From Hyphomonas atlantica corrig. (GTDB lineage Bacteria; Pseudomonadota; Alphaproteobacteria; Caulobacterales; Hyphomonadaceae): 64,000 bases of DNA. Positions 15,646 through 24,012 of the stretch are shown one piece after another. The translations under genes and the position numbers were made by a program. The stretch's first letter is position 1. Each line of letters starts with the position of its first letter. The notes beneath the pieces are model-generated. The model had not been told where the DNA came from, did not search any database, and saw nothing but the letters and a program-made list of their open reading frames with translations. The stretch spans positions 1 through 64,000 of the forward strand of contig NZ_AWFH01000005.1 of NCBI RefSeq assembly GCF_000682715.1. Direction: 5' to 3'.

Positions 15646-16875
15646 TCAGGAAGCCTGACTGAACTCGTTAAGCGAATGGGCGATCTGTTGAGACGGGCGT
15701 CCCAGCAGGTAACCTTGGCCCCGGCGAACGCCGAGCAGCTTCAACGTGTTCAGCTCCGCTTCGGTCTCAATTCCCTCGGCGATGATGTGTGCGGAAGTTT
15801 CGCGTGTGTAGAATAGCAGGGCGCCGATAAGTGCGCGGCGGGCAAGATCCTGATCCACATTGCGCGTCAGGCTCATATCCACTTTCACATAGTCCGGATT
15901 GAGTTGAACGATGTGCCGAAGCGATGAGTGGCCCGCGCCAGCATCGTCGACGGCGAGACGCAGCCCAGCGTGGCGCAGCGGACGCAGAACGCGCGTGAAG
16001 CGGTCATAATCCTCGATCACGGCGTGTTCCGTGATCTCCAGCACGATGCGGTCGAGCGGGAGCTTGAGGAAAGTTTCGGCAAACTGGCCGCTGATCACGG
16101 TCGATGGGGACACGTTGACGGAAATGTACTGGTCCGGTGCGATCTCGCCGATCTTCTCGACAGCTTGCCGGATCGAGGCGAGTTCCAGTTCGACCGAGAG
16201 TCCAACCTTGGCGGCTTCGTCAAACCAGACATCCGGCGTGCGATAGGGTTCCGCAGAGAAGCGGCAAAGCGCTTCATATCCGCTGGGGTGCATCTGACCG
16301 AGATCCACAATGGGCTGATAGGCAATGGCGAATGCGTTGGTTTCGAGCGTGTCCATGATGCGCTCTCGCATTTCCTGCAAGTGGCGCTTGTGGGCGTATT
16401 CCTTGTCGATCTGCTGCGCTGCCAGGTTGGAGAACAGGCGCATGGTCTCCAGGTCGCGTTCATTCAGGCTGGGATTCGCGTTGGGCCCGAGACAGCAGAA
16501 CATCCCGAAGGGTGTGCCGTCTTCAAGGTGGATCGGAATACTCATATGCGCGCCGATCGGAATCTGGCGCGTAATGGGCATGGCCTGAGCGAGCGGATTG
16601 GCGGCGGTGTCCGGGATCAGCTCCGGCAAGCGTCCCTCCAGGATGTGAAGGCAGTAGACTTCTGAGAGGTCGCGGCTGTCACCCGGTTTGATCAGGTGTT
16701 CCAGACCCGGCGCATCGACATAGCGGAACACGGATTCGTCGCCAACGAACTCGGACACATACGCGATCGGCATTCCGAGATGCTGGCGGATCGCGCTCAA
16801 GGCAGCATTGATTGCCTCACGGGAAGTGTCAGTCGGTTCGCCCAGTGCCATTGAGGGCAGTGATAGTCCGCTCAT
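15646..16875 (-). CDS. GAF-EAL domain cyclic-di-GMP phosphodiesterase
   Basis: From the ATG at 16873-16875 the protein has 409 residues. A GAF domain at about 14-160 (FVGDESVFRYV, MSIPIHLEDGTPFGMFCCLG) is followed by an EAL domain from about 175. The signature EAL is at 201-203 (GYEALCRF), and further motifs are ISVNVSPS, EITEH, the loop-6 motif DDAGAGHSS (usually DDFGTGYSS), YVKVD and AEGIETEAE. The metal- and substrate-binding residues are kept, so it is probably an active c-di-GMP hydrolase. The altered loop 6 might change activity or dimer coupling. No membrane segment is visible, so it is probably cytoplasmic. Confidence 0.9.
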   Translation of the reverse strand: MSGLSLPSMALGEPTDTSREAINAALSAIRQHLGMPIAYVSEFVGDESVFRYVDAPGLEHLIKPGDSRDLSEVYCLHILEGRLPELIPDTAANPLAQAMPITRQIPIGAHMSIPIHLEDGTPFGMFCCLGPNANPSLNERDLETMRLFSNLAAQQIDKEYAHKRHLQEMRERIMDTLETNAFAIAYQPIVDLGQMHPSGYEALCRFSAEPYRTPDVWFDEAAKVGLSVELELASIRQAVEKIGEIAPDQYISVNVSPSTVISGQFAETFLKLPLDRIVLEITEHAVIEDYDRFTRVLRPLRHAGLRLAVDDAGAGHSSLRHIVQLNPDYVKVDMSLTRNVDQDLARRALIGALLFYTRETSAHIIAEGIETEAELNTLKLLGVRRGQGYLLGRPSQQIAHSLNEFSQAS

Positions 16876-17104
16876 TGTTATCGTCCTGCATACGATTGCA
16901 CCCGCCGGAGGGATTTTCCGGCCCCAAATTCTGATGATACGCCGATGATCCTGCAGGTCCGTTCCCAAGTTCGATGAAGCCGAACAGGCTTTGTTCGCAA
17001 TTTTGAAAGGAATTGCGTTAACGCGTGAGAACTGTCTGACGAGTTCGCGCCAGCGACAATTTTACGAATGTTCGTTCGGCCTGCTGCGGGTGTAGGAACA
17101 TTTC

Positions 17105-17119
17105 TCAATTGCTAATTGA
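17105..17119 (+). promoter_or_regulatory. Palindrome TCAATT-N3-AATTGA upstream of the SulP gene
   Basis: A perfect 6-bp inverted repeat with a 3-nt spacer lies 24 nt before the SulP start, in a 267-bp divergent intergenic region. It could be an operator overlapping the promoter or leader of the transporter gene. No regulator is assigned. Confidence 0.35.
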
Positions 17120-17142
17120 ACGCATGAACGTTTGGGACGCAG

Positions 17143-18405
17143 ATGAAGCCCAAGATACTGACCACTCTCACCACGTACTCTTCTTCGCTGTTCGTGTCCG
17201 ACCTGTTCGCAGGCATCACAGTCGCGCTTGTGGCGATACCCCTCAGTCTCGCGATTGCAATTGCGTCTGGCGCTGACCCCGCAGCAGGCCTTGTCACCGC
17301 CATCGTGGCAGGGTTTCTGATTTCCGCGCTCGGGGGCAGTCGCGTCCAGATCGGCGGTCCAACAGGTGCTTTTATTGTGGTCGTGTTCGGAGTGATCGCC
17401 GCACATGGTTATGATGGATTGGTACTCGCCACTTTCATGGCCGGGATCATCCTGGTGCTGGCTGGCTTGCTCCGCGCCGGCAATCTGATCAGTTTCGTTC
17501 CGGAATCCGTTGTGAACGGCTTTACCGTCGGCATCGCCATCATCATCGCAGCGAGCCAGATCAAGGATTTATTCGGGCTTCAACCCGAGCATTTGCCAGC
17601 TGAATTCATAGGTAAGGTCGATGCCCTGTGGGCGGCCAGGGCGACCGTGGACTGGACGTCGCTGGGCATTGGCGCGGTGACCATGGTCCTGATTGTATTG
17701 CTGCGCCGGATTGCGCCAAAATTTCCGGGACTGATCGTGGCGGTTGGATTCACATCAGCCGCGGTGTTTCTGTTTGATCTCCCGGTAGACACGATTGGCA
17801 GTCGTTTCGGTACGATGCCCAGCCAACTACCTCAGCCCCGACTGCCGGATTTGACACTCAACCGGGTCATCGAACTGTTGCCTTCAGCTTTCGTGATCGC
17901 GTTTCTTGCGGGCGTCGAATCCTTGTTGTCTGCCATGGTTGCGGACAGGATGACGGGCGGGCAGTATCGGCGAAATGCGGAAGTGATGGCGCAGGGGGCG
18001 GCCAATATTGGCTCCGCCATATTTGGCGGGCTACCTGCAACCGGAGCGATTGCGCGAACGGCGACAAATGTACGTGCGGGTGGCAAGACCCCCGTGGCAG
18101 GTTTGGTCCACGCGCTTGCCATACTTCTGGCGGTCCTGTTTGCAGCACCTCTCGCGGGATATCTCGCCATGCCTGCACTGGCCGGGCTCCTAATGCTGAC
18201 GGCCTGGAATATGAGCGAGCCGAATAAATGGCCCCAGTATCTGTCTGGCCAAAAGTCAGACCTGATCTTGTTGCTGATCACGCTGATACTGACGGTCGTG
18301 GCGGACCTGACCATCGCCATTGGGGTTGGCGTGTCTCTGGGGCTTGCCCTCAGATTACGTCGTCGCCAAGTGCCTCCGGCAGAGTGGACTGAACCAGAGC
18401 GCTAA
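17143..18405 (+). CDS. SulP-family anion transporter without STAS domain
   Basis: The membrane domain of the SLC26/SulP family is complete: VSDLFAGITVALVAIPLSLA in helix 1, GGSRVQIGGPTGAF in helix 3 and ESVVNGFTVGIA. The C-terminal half has ESLLSAMVADRMTG and AIFGGLPATGAIARTATN. The protein stops at 420 residues right after the last helix with a short basic tail, whereas most bacterial members continue into a cytoplasmic STAS domain. The substrate may be sulfate, bicarbonate or another anion; the sequence does not decide it. It is divergent from the EAL gene and convergent with the lipid A operon. Confidence 0.9.
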   Translation: MKPKILTTLTTYSSSLFVSDLFAGITVALVAIPLSLAIAIASGADPAAGLVTAIVAGFLISALGGSRVQIGGPTGAFIVVVFGVIAAHGYDGLVLATFMAGIILVLAGLLRAGNLISFVPESVVNGFTVGIAIIIAASQIKDLFGLQPEHLPAEFIGKVDALWAARATVDWTSLGIGAVTMVLIVLLRRIAPKFPGLIVAVGFTSAAVFLFDLPVDTIGSRFGTMPSQLPQPRLPDLTLNRVIELLPSAFVIAFLAGVESLLSAMVADRMTGGQYRRNAEVMAQGAANIGSAIFGGLPATGAIARTATNVRAGGKTPVAGLVHALAILLAVLFAAPLAGYLAMPALAGLLMLTAWNMSEPNKWPQYLSGQKSDLILLLITLILTVVADLTIAIGVGVSLGLALRLRRRQVPPAEWTEPER

Positions 18406-18411
18406 ACTGAA

Positions 18412-19371
18412 TCAGATGATGCCCGCGGCCTTCCAGGCTTCTTTCGGCCAGCGGCGATGTTGCCAGAACCACTGGCCCGGATTGGCGCGAACCTGGGCTT
18501 CAATGAAATCTGTAATGCGCTGCACGCTCCGGCGAATGTCTTCGGCCTCATCGCCCGTGTTCTCCGGGGTGAACGGTTCATGGAAGGTGATGCGGAAACG
18601 TGCGGGCCCTGTGCGCACCGTGGAAACCGGCACGATGGGGGCGCCATATTTCATCGCAAGGCGCGTTGGCCCCGGCGCGGTCATTGCGTCGTGCCCGAAG
18701 AAGGGGATGGCGATGCCTTCATTGAACTTCTGGTCGTTCATCAAGGCGATCGGATTGCCTTTGGACAGGGCCCGCATCAATTCACGCGTGCCAACCCCTT
18801 TGGGGGCATTTACCTGCGTGCCATAGGCCGCGCGCAGATCGGAGATGCGCTTGTCGATGTGCGGGTTGTTCAAGGCCCGGTACGTCATCACCGCTTCAGG
18901 CAGGCGCTGAGTAATCGTGGCGGGCATGATTTCCCAATTGGCGAAGTGGCCGGAGATAAAGACTGCGCCCTTGTCGCTCGCCTTGATCTGGTCAAGGATT
19001 TCCAGACCTTCGATCTCGACACGCCCAGACGTGTACGGATCTATCGAAGGCAAGTGTGGTAACTCACCTGCAACGCGGCCAGCGCTTTCCCAAGCGGCGA
19101 GGGCAATTTCGTCAACCTTCTCGCCGGTCCAGTCCGGGAAGGCGAGTTGCAAATTGCGCTTTACCGTTTTGTGCTGAGACAGGCGTGGTCCGATTTTCTT
19201 CATCAACCAACCGCCGAAGTTCGATGCGCGCTCAGGTCCGAGCAGCTTCATCGGCCCCCAATAGATGAAGTCCCACGCAATAGTTTCGAGGCGCCACTGC
19301 ACCCGCTGCCAAAAGGTTGCGCGATTGTCGATGTCCTTTGGACGGATGTATTTGGGAGCGTCCTGGGTCAT
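18412..19371 (-). CDS. lpxL: Lipid A biosynthesis acyltransferase (LpxL/HtrB family)
   Basis: Inner-membrane acyltransferase of 319 residues. The catalytic HX4E box is at His142-Glu147 in SGHFANWE, followed by YRALNNPHID and MNDQKFNEGIAIPFFG, which match the LpxL/LpxM family that adds secondary acyl chains to Kdo2-lipid IVA. Which of the two positions it acylates cannot be told. It is the last gene of the four-gene operon DUF374-waaA-lpxK-lpxL, each junction being a 4-nt overlap. Confidence 0.9.
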   Translation of the reverse strand: MTQDAPKYIRPKDIDNRATFWQRVQWRLETIAWDFIYWGPMKLLGPERASNFGGWLMKKIGPRLSQHKTVKRNLQLAFPDWTGEKVDEIALAAWESAGRVAGELPHLPSIDPYTSGRVEIEGLEILDQIKASDKGAVFISGHFANWEIMPATITQRLPEAVMTYRALNNPHIDKRISDLRAAYGTQVNAPKGVGTRELMRALSKGNPIALMNDQKFNEGIAIPFFGHDAMTAPGPTRLAMKYGAPIVPVSTVRTGPARFRITFHEPFTPENTGDEAEDIRRSVQRITDFIEAQVRANPGQWFWQHRRWPKEAWKAAGII

Positions 19372-20363
19372 GACTCTTCCACGTTCAGGATGGGGGCGAG
19401 CAAGGCGTCCAGCTGACTGAGGTCTTCGAATTCTGCATGAACCGGGAATTGCAGAATGCCGCCGCGCTCATTCGGATAGATACGCACATGGTCCTTGCTG
19501 GTCGTAATCAGCTGTGCGCCATGTGTTTTGGCCAGTTTGTGAAGGAAGGCGAGTTCCTTCTTTGAATAATCGTGGTGATCCGGATAGCCGATAGCTTCCC
19601 GAATGTCGCCGCCTTCGGCTTTCAGGCTGTCAAAGAATTTCTGTGGACGGCCGATGCCAGCGAAGGCAACGAGTGGGCCAGCCGGTGCCGGTCCTGATGG
19701 GACGATGCGGGCGCGCAGGACAGGGAGGCCACTATCGATCACTTGCTGTGGGACGTCGCCTTCGCCCATAAGAATAACGGCATCTGCACGCGCCAGGCCA
19801 TCTTCCACAGGTTCGCGCAATGGCCCTTTCGGCAGGACATGACCATTTCCGAATGGGGCGGCCGCATCGATGACGATGATGGACAGATCCTTGGCGAGGC
19901 TGGGGTTCTGGTGCCCATCATCCATTATGGCGACTTTGGTGCCATAAAAGGCCATCATCTGCACGCCGGCAAAGCGGTCCTTTCCAATCCAGCTTTCGCC
20001 CGTCTGCGATAGCAGAAGCGGTTCGTCACCACACATGTCTGCGGTGTGCCAGGTTGGGTATATTTTCTGTGGGCTGATTTCTGACCCGCCATAGCCGCGC
20101 GACAGGCTGGAAGCGTGAATGCCCTTTGACTCGATATGCTTGCGAATGGCCTGGACGATCGGGGTCTTTCCGACGCCGCCGGTTGTGAGGTTTCCAACGC
20201 ATATGACGGGGATGGACGCCTTGGCCGGAATAGCGCGGGCAAGCTTGCGCCGGATTCCATAAGTGTAAAGTGCGGCGAGGGGCGTCAGCAAGGCGCGTGT
20301 GACAGGGGCCGCTTCGCGGGATTTCGGGTCAAGCCCCGCAGACCAGAAGTGCGGAGCCTTCAT
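19368..20363 (-). CDS. lpxK: Tetraacyldisaccharide 4'-kinase LpxK
   Basis: 331 residues with an N-terminal membrane-associated helix (about 20-37) and the P-loop GNLTTGGVGKTPI at about 57-69. The DDGHQN motif (IMDDGHQNPSLAKDL) carries the catalytic Asp/His region. It phosphorylates the 4' position of the lipid A precursor at the inner membrane. It overlaps both neighbours by 4 nt in the lipid A/Kdo operon. Confidence 0.95.
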   Translation of the reverse strand: MKAPHFWSAGLDPKSREAAPVTRALLTPLAALYTYGIRRKLARAIPAKASIPVICVGNLTTGGVGKTPIVQAIRKHIESKGIHASSLSRGYGGSEISPQKIYPTWHTADMCGDEPLLLSQTGESWIGKDRFAGVQMMAFYGTKVAIMDDGHQNPSLAKDLSIIVIDAAAPFGNGHVLPKGPLREPVEDGLARADAVILMGEGDVPQQVIDSGLPVLRARIVPSGPAPAGPLVAFAGIGRPQKFFDSLKAEGGDIREAIGYPDHHDYSKKELAFLHKLAKTHGAQLITTSKDHVRIYPNERGGILQFPVHAEFEDLSQLDALLAPILNVEES

Positions 20364-21622
20364 TGCAACAGTCCCGGCTCTGGCAGGAGGGGGACAAGAG
20401 CTGCCAGCGTTAGCGCCATTGGCGCGTCAGCTGCATCGTTCAATTCCTGAAGGGCTTCTTGCGAGGGAGGGGCCATGGACTGCAAGGCCTTGCCGATAGC
20501 CTTGGGCGTCTTCAGTTTGCGGATGAGTTTTCTGGCCTCAAGGTCGTCCATCATGGTGGCGAAGTTGAACACGTCGGGTCCGGTGACTACGGGTAGGCCG
20601 AGGCGGACAGGCTCCAGTGGATTGTGCCCGCCAACCCCCGGCGTATGTCCACCCCCGAGAAAAACAGAATTGGCAAGCCGGTACCAAAGCCCCATCTCAC
20701 CCATTGTGTCAGCCAACAGGATGCGGGTGCGCGGTGTCGGGACCTCGCCACGGGAGCGGCGCGCAAACGTCAGGCCCCGCTCTTTGAGAAGCAATTCAAC
20801 CGCGTTGCCCCGGTCCGGATGGCGCGGGGCGATGATGAGGGCGGATGTGTCGTCACCTTTCAGCGCATCAAGGAAGATCGCTTCCTCTCCATCATGCGTA
20901 GAGGCCGCAAGTATGCAGCGACGGTCAGCCAGGAAGTTTTCGCGCAAGCGGCGGATCTCGATTTCGCTGGCTGAAGGCGGTGGCAGAGCCGATTTCATGT
21001 TGCCGGTAGATTGTACGGGTTCGCCAAGAAGGGTTTCTAGGCGCCGCGCCGTATCAGTATCGGCCGCGAGCACCACATCGAAGCGTCCGACGAGACGTTT
21101 GAACGCGCCGCTCAGCTTGTTCCAGCCATCTGCCGAGGAATCTGTCATGCGGCCATTCACAAGCGCACGCTTTGCGCCAGCACGCTCGGCTTCAAGGATC
21201 AGGTTCGGCCAGATCTCGCCTTCGCCAAAGATGCAGAGGTCCGGCTGCCAATGGCGGATGAACCGCCGGGCGATGCCGGGCGTGTCCAGTGGCGCCATCA
21301 GGTGAATGGCACGCTCTGGCAAGACGGGGCCAAGCAGGCGGGCAGATGTCTGCGTCTGGCTGGTGAAGAGGAGCATCAGATCCGGGCGCAATTCCAGCAG
21401 GCGTTGACCGAGTTCGAGCAGAAGCTGGCTTTCGCCGACGCTGGCCCCGTGCAGCCAGACCAGCGAACCGCCGGGCATGCGTCTCGGCAGATTGCGGGCC
21501 AGACGCTCATTGATGCGACTATAGTCTTCTTTGCCTGCACGGGCGCGCCGCTTCAGCACGCCCCCTAAAAATGGAGACGCCGCGCGGGTAGCCGTTCGAT
21601 ATAATTGAATGCCGGCTGTCAT
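20360..21622 (-). CDS. waaA: Kdo transferase WaaA (KdtA)
   Basis: GT30-type glycosyltransferase of 420 residues that moves Kdo from CMP-Kdo to lipid IVA. Visible are the acceptor-side motif WLHGASVGESQ with the catalytic Glu at about residue 64, LFTSQTQTSARL, CIFGEGEIWPNL, and in the donor domain STHDGEEA and LGGGHTPGVGGHNPLEPV. An N-terminal hydrophobic/basic segment should anchor it to the inner membrane. It lies between DUF374 and lpxK with 4-nt overlaps. Confidence 0.95.
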   Translation of the reverse strand: MTAGIQLYRTATRAASPFLGGVLKRRARAGKEDYSRINERLARNLPRRMPGGSLVWLHGASVGESQLLLELGQRLLELRPDLMLLFTSQTQTSARLLGPVLPERAIHLMAPLDTPGIARRFIRHWQPDLCIFGEGEIWPNLILEAERAGAKRALVNGRMTDSSADGWNKLSGAFKRLVGRFDVVLAADTDTARRLETLLGEPVQSTGNMKSALPPPSASEIEIRRLRENFLADRRCILAASTHDGEEAIFLDALKGDDTSALIIAPRHPDRGNAVELLLKERGLTFARRSRGEVPTPRTRILLADTMGEMGLWYRLANSVFLGGGHTPGVGGHNPLEPVRLGLPVVTGPDVFNFATMMDDLEARKLIRKLKTPKAIGKALQSMAPPSQEALQELNDAADAPMALTLAALVPLLPEPGLLQ

Positions 21623-22356
21623 GGCGTCTGGGAACCCGCTTCATCTGAGTTTTTGTAACCAGCCAGCATGTCGGCCCTGCGGGTCGCCTCATCAAGACGT
21701 TTTTGCAATTCAGCCTGAATCTCGTCTGGCGCGCGTGCGCGGTCAGTGTCCACTGGTGCGCCGAAAACAATGGCGCCTCGGGCGAAGGGGAGGGGAAGGA
21801 TCAGCCGGTCCCAGGTGGAGAGGCGTTTGGCGGGGCGAATGGAGAGCGCATAGGGGAGAATCGGGACGCCGGCTCGCTGTGCAATCATGATGGCGCCGGG
21901 GCTGACCTTTTCTGCCGGGCCGCGCGGGCCATCTGGCGTGATACAGACCGCCTTGCCAGATTTTAGCAACTTCACAGCCTCTGCAATGGCGCGCACACCG
22001 CCCTTGTCTTTTCGGGCTTTCTTCTTGTTTCCAGCCGATCCGCGGATCGGGTGGATGCCCAGATGGCTGATGGCGCGGGTCACGGCTTCGCCATCCGGCG
22101 ACAGCGAAACGAGCATTGCTGCACCATCGATTTGTCCGGGCCAATGCTTCATGCGACGTATCCAGCCGCTTGGGAGCACCATGATGCGGGAATGCCATGC
22201 GGCAACCACTATCCCGTTTTGCCTGGCCCACACCTTTTGCGCGACGGGTTCGCCTTCAACCGTCCATCTGACGGTACGCGCGATCAGCATCATCCACGCC
22301 CAGATTAGTGCGCCGAGCAGGCTGGTCATGAACTTGGAGCGGAACAGGGATTTCAT
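21619..22356 (-). CDS. DUF374 lysophospholipid acyltransferase-like protein
   Basis: 245 residues with an N-terminal membrane helix (about 10-28), then AAWHSRIMVLP with the acyltransferase-type His and ITPDGPRGPAEKVSPGAI, the DUF374 (PF04028) signature. Family members sit in lipid A operons of alphaproteobacteria, sometimes next to waaA, and are thought to acylate lipids, but the exact reaction is not settled. It is the first gene of the operon; the tRNA-Val gene lies about 95 nt upstream. Confidence 0.85.
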   Translation of the reverse strand: MKSLFRSKFMTSLLGALIWAWMMLIARTVRWTVEGEPVAQKVWARQNGIVVAAWHSRIMVLPSGWIRRMKHWPGQIDGAAMLVSLSPDGEAVTRAISHLGIHPIRGSAGNKKKARKDKGGVRAIAEAVKLLKSGKAVCITPDGPRGPAEKVSPGAIMIAQRAGVPILPYALSIRPAKRLSTWDRLILPLPFARGAIVFGAPVDTDRARAPDEIQAELQKRLDEATRRADMLAGYKNSDEAGSQTP

Positions 22357-22450
22357 CGCACCGACTTATACTGTGCTTCGTCGCGTGGACCATGAATTAG
22401 ATGCTGCGGATGTGCTGAATGCAGATTACCTGCAGGTGGGGACGCGGCAA

Positions 22451-22525
22451 TGGTGGGCGATAGTGGGTTCGAACCACTGACCCCTGCCGTGTGAAGGCAG
22501 TGCTCTACCACTGAGCTAATCACCC
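22451..22525 (-). tRNA. tRNA-Val (anticodon CAC)
   Basis: Read on the minus strand, the 75-nt gene has an acceptor GGGTGAT pairing with ATCGCCC (one T-G), a D-arm with AGCTCAGTGGTAGAGC, an anticodon stem CTGCC/GGCAG enclosing loop TTCACAC, and a T-arm with GGTTCGAACC. An encoded CCA ends at 22451. The anticodon CAC assigns valine and reads GUG codons. Confidence 0.97.
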
Positions 22526-22712
22526 GATTCTGCGAAGCGACTGGCGTAATCCGGGGGTCGATTGAGGTCAATAGCGGATGTCTGCTGGCACTGATTCTCG
22601 TTAAAAGCGGAAAAATCGCCATGCAAATTCGCATTCCTAGTATTCAATACAATCGTTTGCGCATGCATCCTTGAGGGGGAAAATCTGCAATTTTTCCTCT
22701 TCGGGGGGCACA

Positions 22713-22732
22713 TGTCCCCAGATCCGGGGACA
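22713..22732. promoter_or_regulatory. Inverted repeat TGTCCCC-N6-GGGGACA
   Basis: A perfect 7-bp inverted repeat with a 6-nt spacer. It could be a repressor operator or, if transcribed, a hairpin. There is no T-run on either side, so a terminator is less likely. Confidence 0.4.
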
Positions 22733-22797
22733 AGTATTTGTCGGTTTCTAGCATTTTTTGAGACGAAACGGACATTTTTGTTCACGCTAACATCAAT

Positions 22798-22830
22798 ATG
22801 AACAAATATTCAGTATGAACAGATGTTCAT
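22798..22830. promoter_or_regulatory. Tandem ATGAACA-type palindromes, operator-like
   Basis: The right site (22815-22830) is ATGAACA-GA-TGTTCAT, with perfect 7-bp arms. Two bases to its left lies ATGAACA-AA-TATTCA (22798-22812), an imperfect copy. The start-to-start distance of 17 bp and the short spacer resemble paired operators of TetR-like regulators. The sites lie about 170 bp before the small gene at 23002. No regulator gene is next to them. Confidence 0.5.
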
Positions 22831-23001
22831 CGCAAAACCTTACACTAGTTTCATTCGAAATTAGCCTTGAGAAAAATACAAAAGGTCGTCATGTTCCGGT
22901 CACACAAGGACGGCCCGGGTAACGGGCTGCGTGGTAAAACATAAGAAGGACAGGCGGGGGCCAAAGGCCTCAATAACAGTACAGCCTGGAGAGAGAGAAA
23001 A

Positions 23002-23250
23002 ATGAAAGACTGGTGTGACGAAGAAGGCGCAAAGCGCCTGCGCGAGAAAATTAGTGCCTATTGGGCAGAGCGTGGCTACGAGGTTGATGTCGATCTGATC
23101 GATGCTGGCTTTGTGCCTGCCATGCGCTCCGCTCGCACTGATGTGCGCAGCAACATGGTGAACGGTATGCCGCGTCGCCGTATTGCAAATGAATCGGGCT
23201 CTGCCCGTCCAAGCTACCGTCCGCGCGAGCAGCGCGAAGCTACGGCCTAG
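23002..23250 (+). CDS. Small conserved hypothetical protein (82 aa)
   Basis: A GGAGAGAG ribosome-binding site precedes the ATG. The protein is soluble and starts with an amphipathic helix (GAKRLREKISAYWAERGY), then EVDVDLIDAGFVPAMRSART and SNMVNGMPRR, with a disordered basic tail. The central segment looks like that of small proteins widespread in alphaproteobacteria, but I know no function for it. The long regulatory region upstream suggests controlled or strong expression. Its stop overlaps that of gph on the other strand. Confidence 0.8.
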   Translation: MKDWCDEEGAKRLREKISAYWAERGYEVDVDLIDAGFVPAMRSARTDVRSNMVNGMPRRRIANESGSARPSYRPREQREATA

Positions 23251-23927
23251 CTGATCCAATTCTCCAAAACAGAGACGAGATCGGAATAGTGCTCCAGCAC
23301 TATGTCGGGCCTCAATTGTTCTGGAGTTTCCTGTTCGTAGCCGAATGGCACGAAAATGAAGGGCAGTCCGGCATCCCGGGCTGCCCTTTCGTCTGTCCGG
23401 GAATCGCCGACCATGACTGCCTTGCCTGATACGCCGCCTGCCGCGGTGACGGTGCGCAGGATATGGTCTCCATCCGGTTTGCGGCTTGGCACGCTGTCAG
23501 ATCCCACAATGGCGGCGAAATGCTCCGTCAGGCCTAGTTCGTTCAATAGTTGATCTGACAGATCCTGCTTCTTGTTGGTGCAGACCGCGAGCGTTGCGCC
23601 ACGGTCCGCCAAGGTGTTCAGCGCTTCAGCAACCCCTTCGAAGGGATGTGAGTGATCCGCGATATTTCCTGCATAATAGTCGAGGAATTGCGTCAGGAAC
23701 GCGTCGAGGTCTTCTTCTGAGGGCGCGATGCCGTGCGATTGAAGACCCTTTGTGATCATTGCGCGCGCGCCTTGACCGATCATGGTTTCAATCGAATCCA
23801 GCGGTACGGGGGCCAGATCGGCATTGGTTAGTACGTGATTAAGCGCTTCCAACAGGTCTGGCGCGGTATTCACGAGCGTGCCGTCAAGATCGAAGACAAT
23901 GGTCCATCCGTCGAAGGGTTTTGTCAT
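23247..23927 (-). CDS. gph: Phosphoglycolate phosphatase (HAD family)
   Basis: From the ATG at 23925-23927 the protein has 226 residues. HAD motif I is FDLDGTLVNT at about residues 12-21, motif II is AVCTNKK, and motifs III/IV are SRKPDGDHI and MVGDSRTDERAARDAG. The cap domain is of the Gph/PGPase type. It removes phosphate from 2-phosphoglycolate formed in DNA repair and oxidative metabolism; a related small phosphate ester is possible. It overlaps the convergent small gene at the stop codons and is divergent from glmU. Confidence 0.88.
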   Translation of the reverse strand: MTKPFDGWTIVFDLDGTLVNTAPDLLEALNHVLTNADLAPVPLDSIETMIGQGARAMITKGLQSHGIAPSEEDLDAFLTQFLDYYAGNIADHSHPFEGVAEALNTLADRGATLAVCTNKKQDLSDQLLNELGLTEHFAAIVGSDSVPSRKPDGDHILRTVTAAGGVSGKAVMVGDSRTDERAARDAGLPFIFVPFGYEQETPEQLRPDIVLEHYSDLVSVLENWIS

Positions 23928-24012
23928 GACGGTGGTATTTCCTTTTTGGTTTCGCCTTGAATCGGCCTTTGGTCTAGGCGAAAGGACTTGGGAAATCGAG
24001 AGGTCAAATCCT

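Larger units (their letters stand above)
22526..23001. other. 476-bp AT-rich intergenic region with inverted repeats, no gene seen
   Basis: Between the tRNA and the small conserved gene there is no convincing coding sequence. The stretch is richer in A and T than its surroundings and contains a TGTCCCC/GGGGACA inverted repeat and a pair of ATGAACA-type palindromes, listed separately. It probably carries the promoter and control sites of the small gene at 23002 and perhaps that of the tRNA. Confidence 0.6.

Noticed and set aside
22353-22634. A 93-codon frame running through the tRNA-Val gene
   Set aside because: It includes the tRNA on its own strand and shows no protein features.
22713-22830. 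Possible CRISPR or transposon ends in the AT-rich gap
   Set aside because: There are too few repeat units, no spacers of even length, no transposase and no flanking target duplication.
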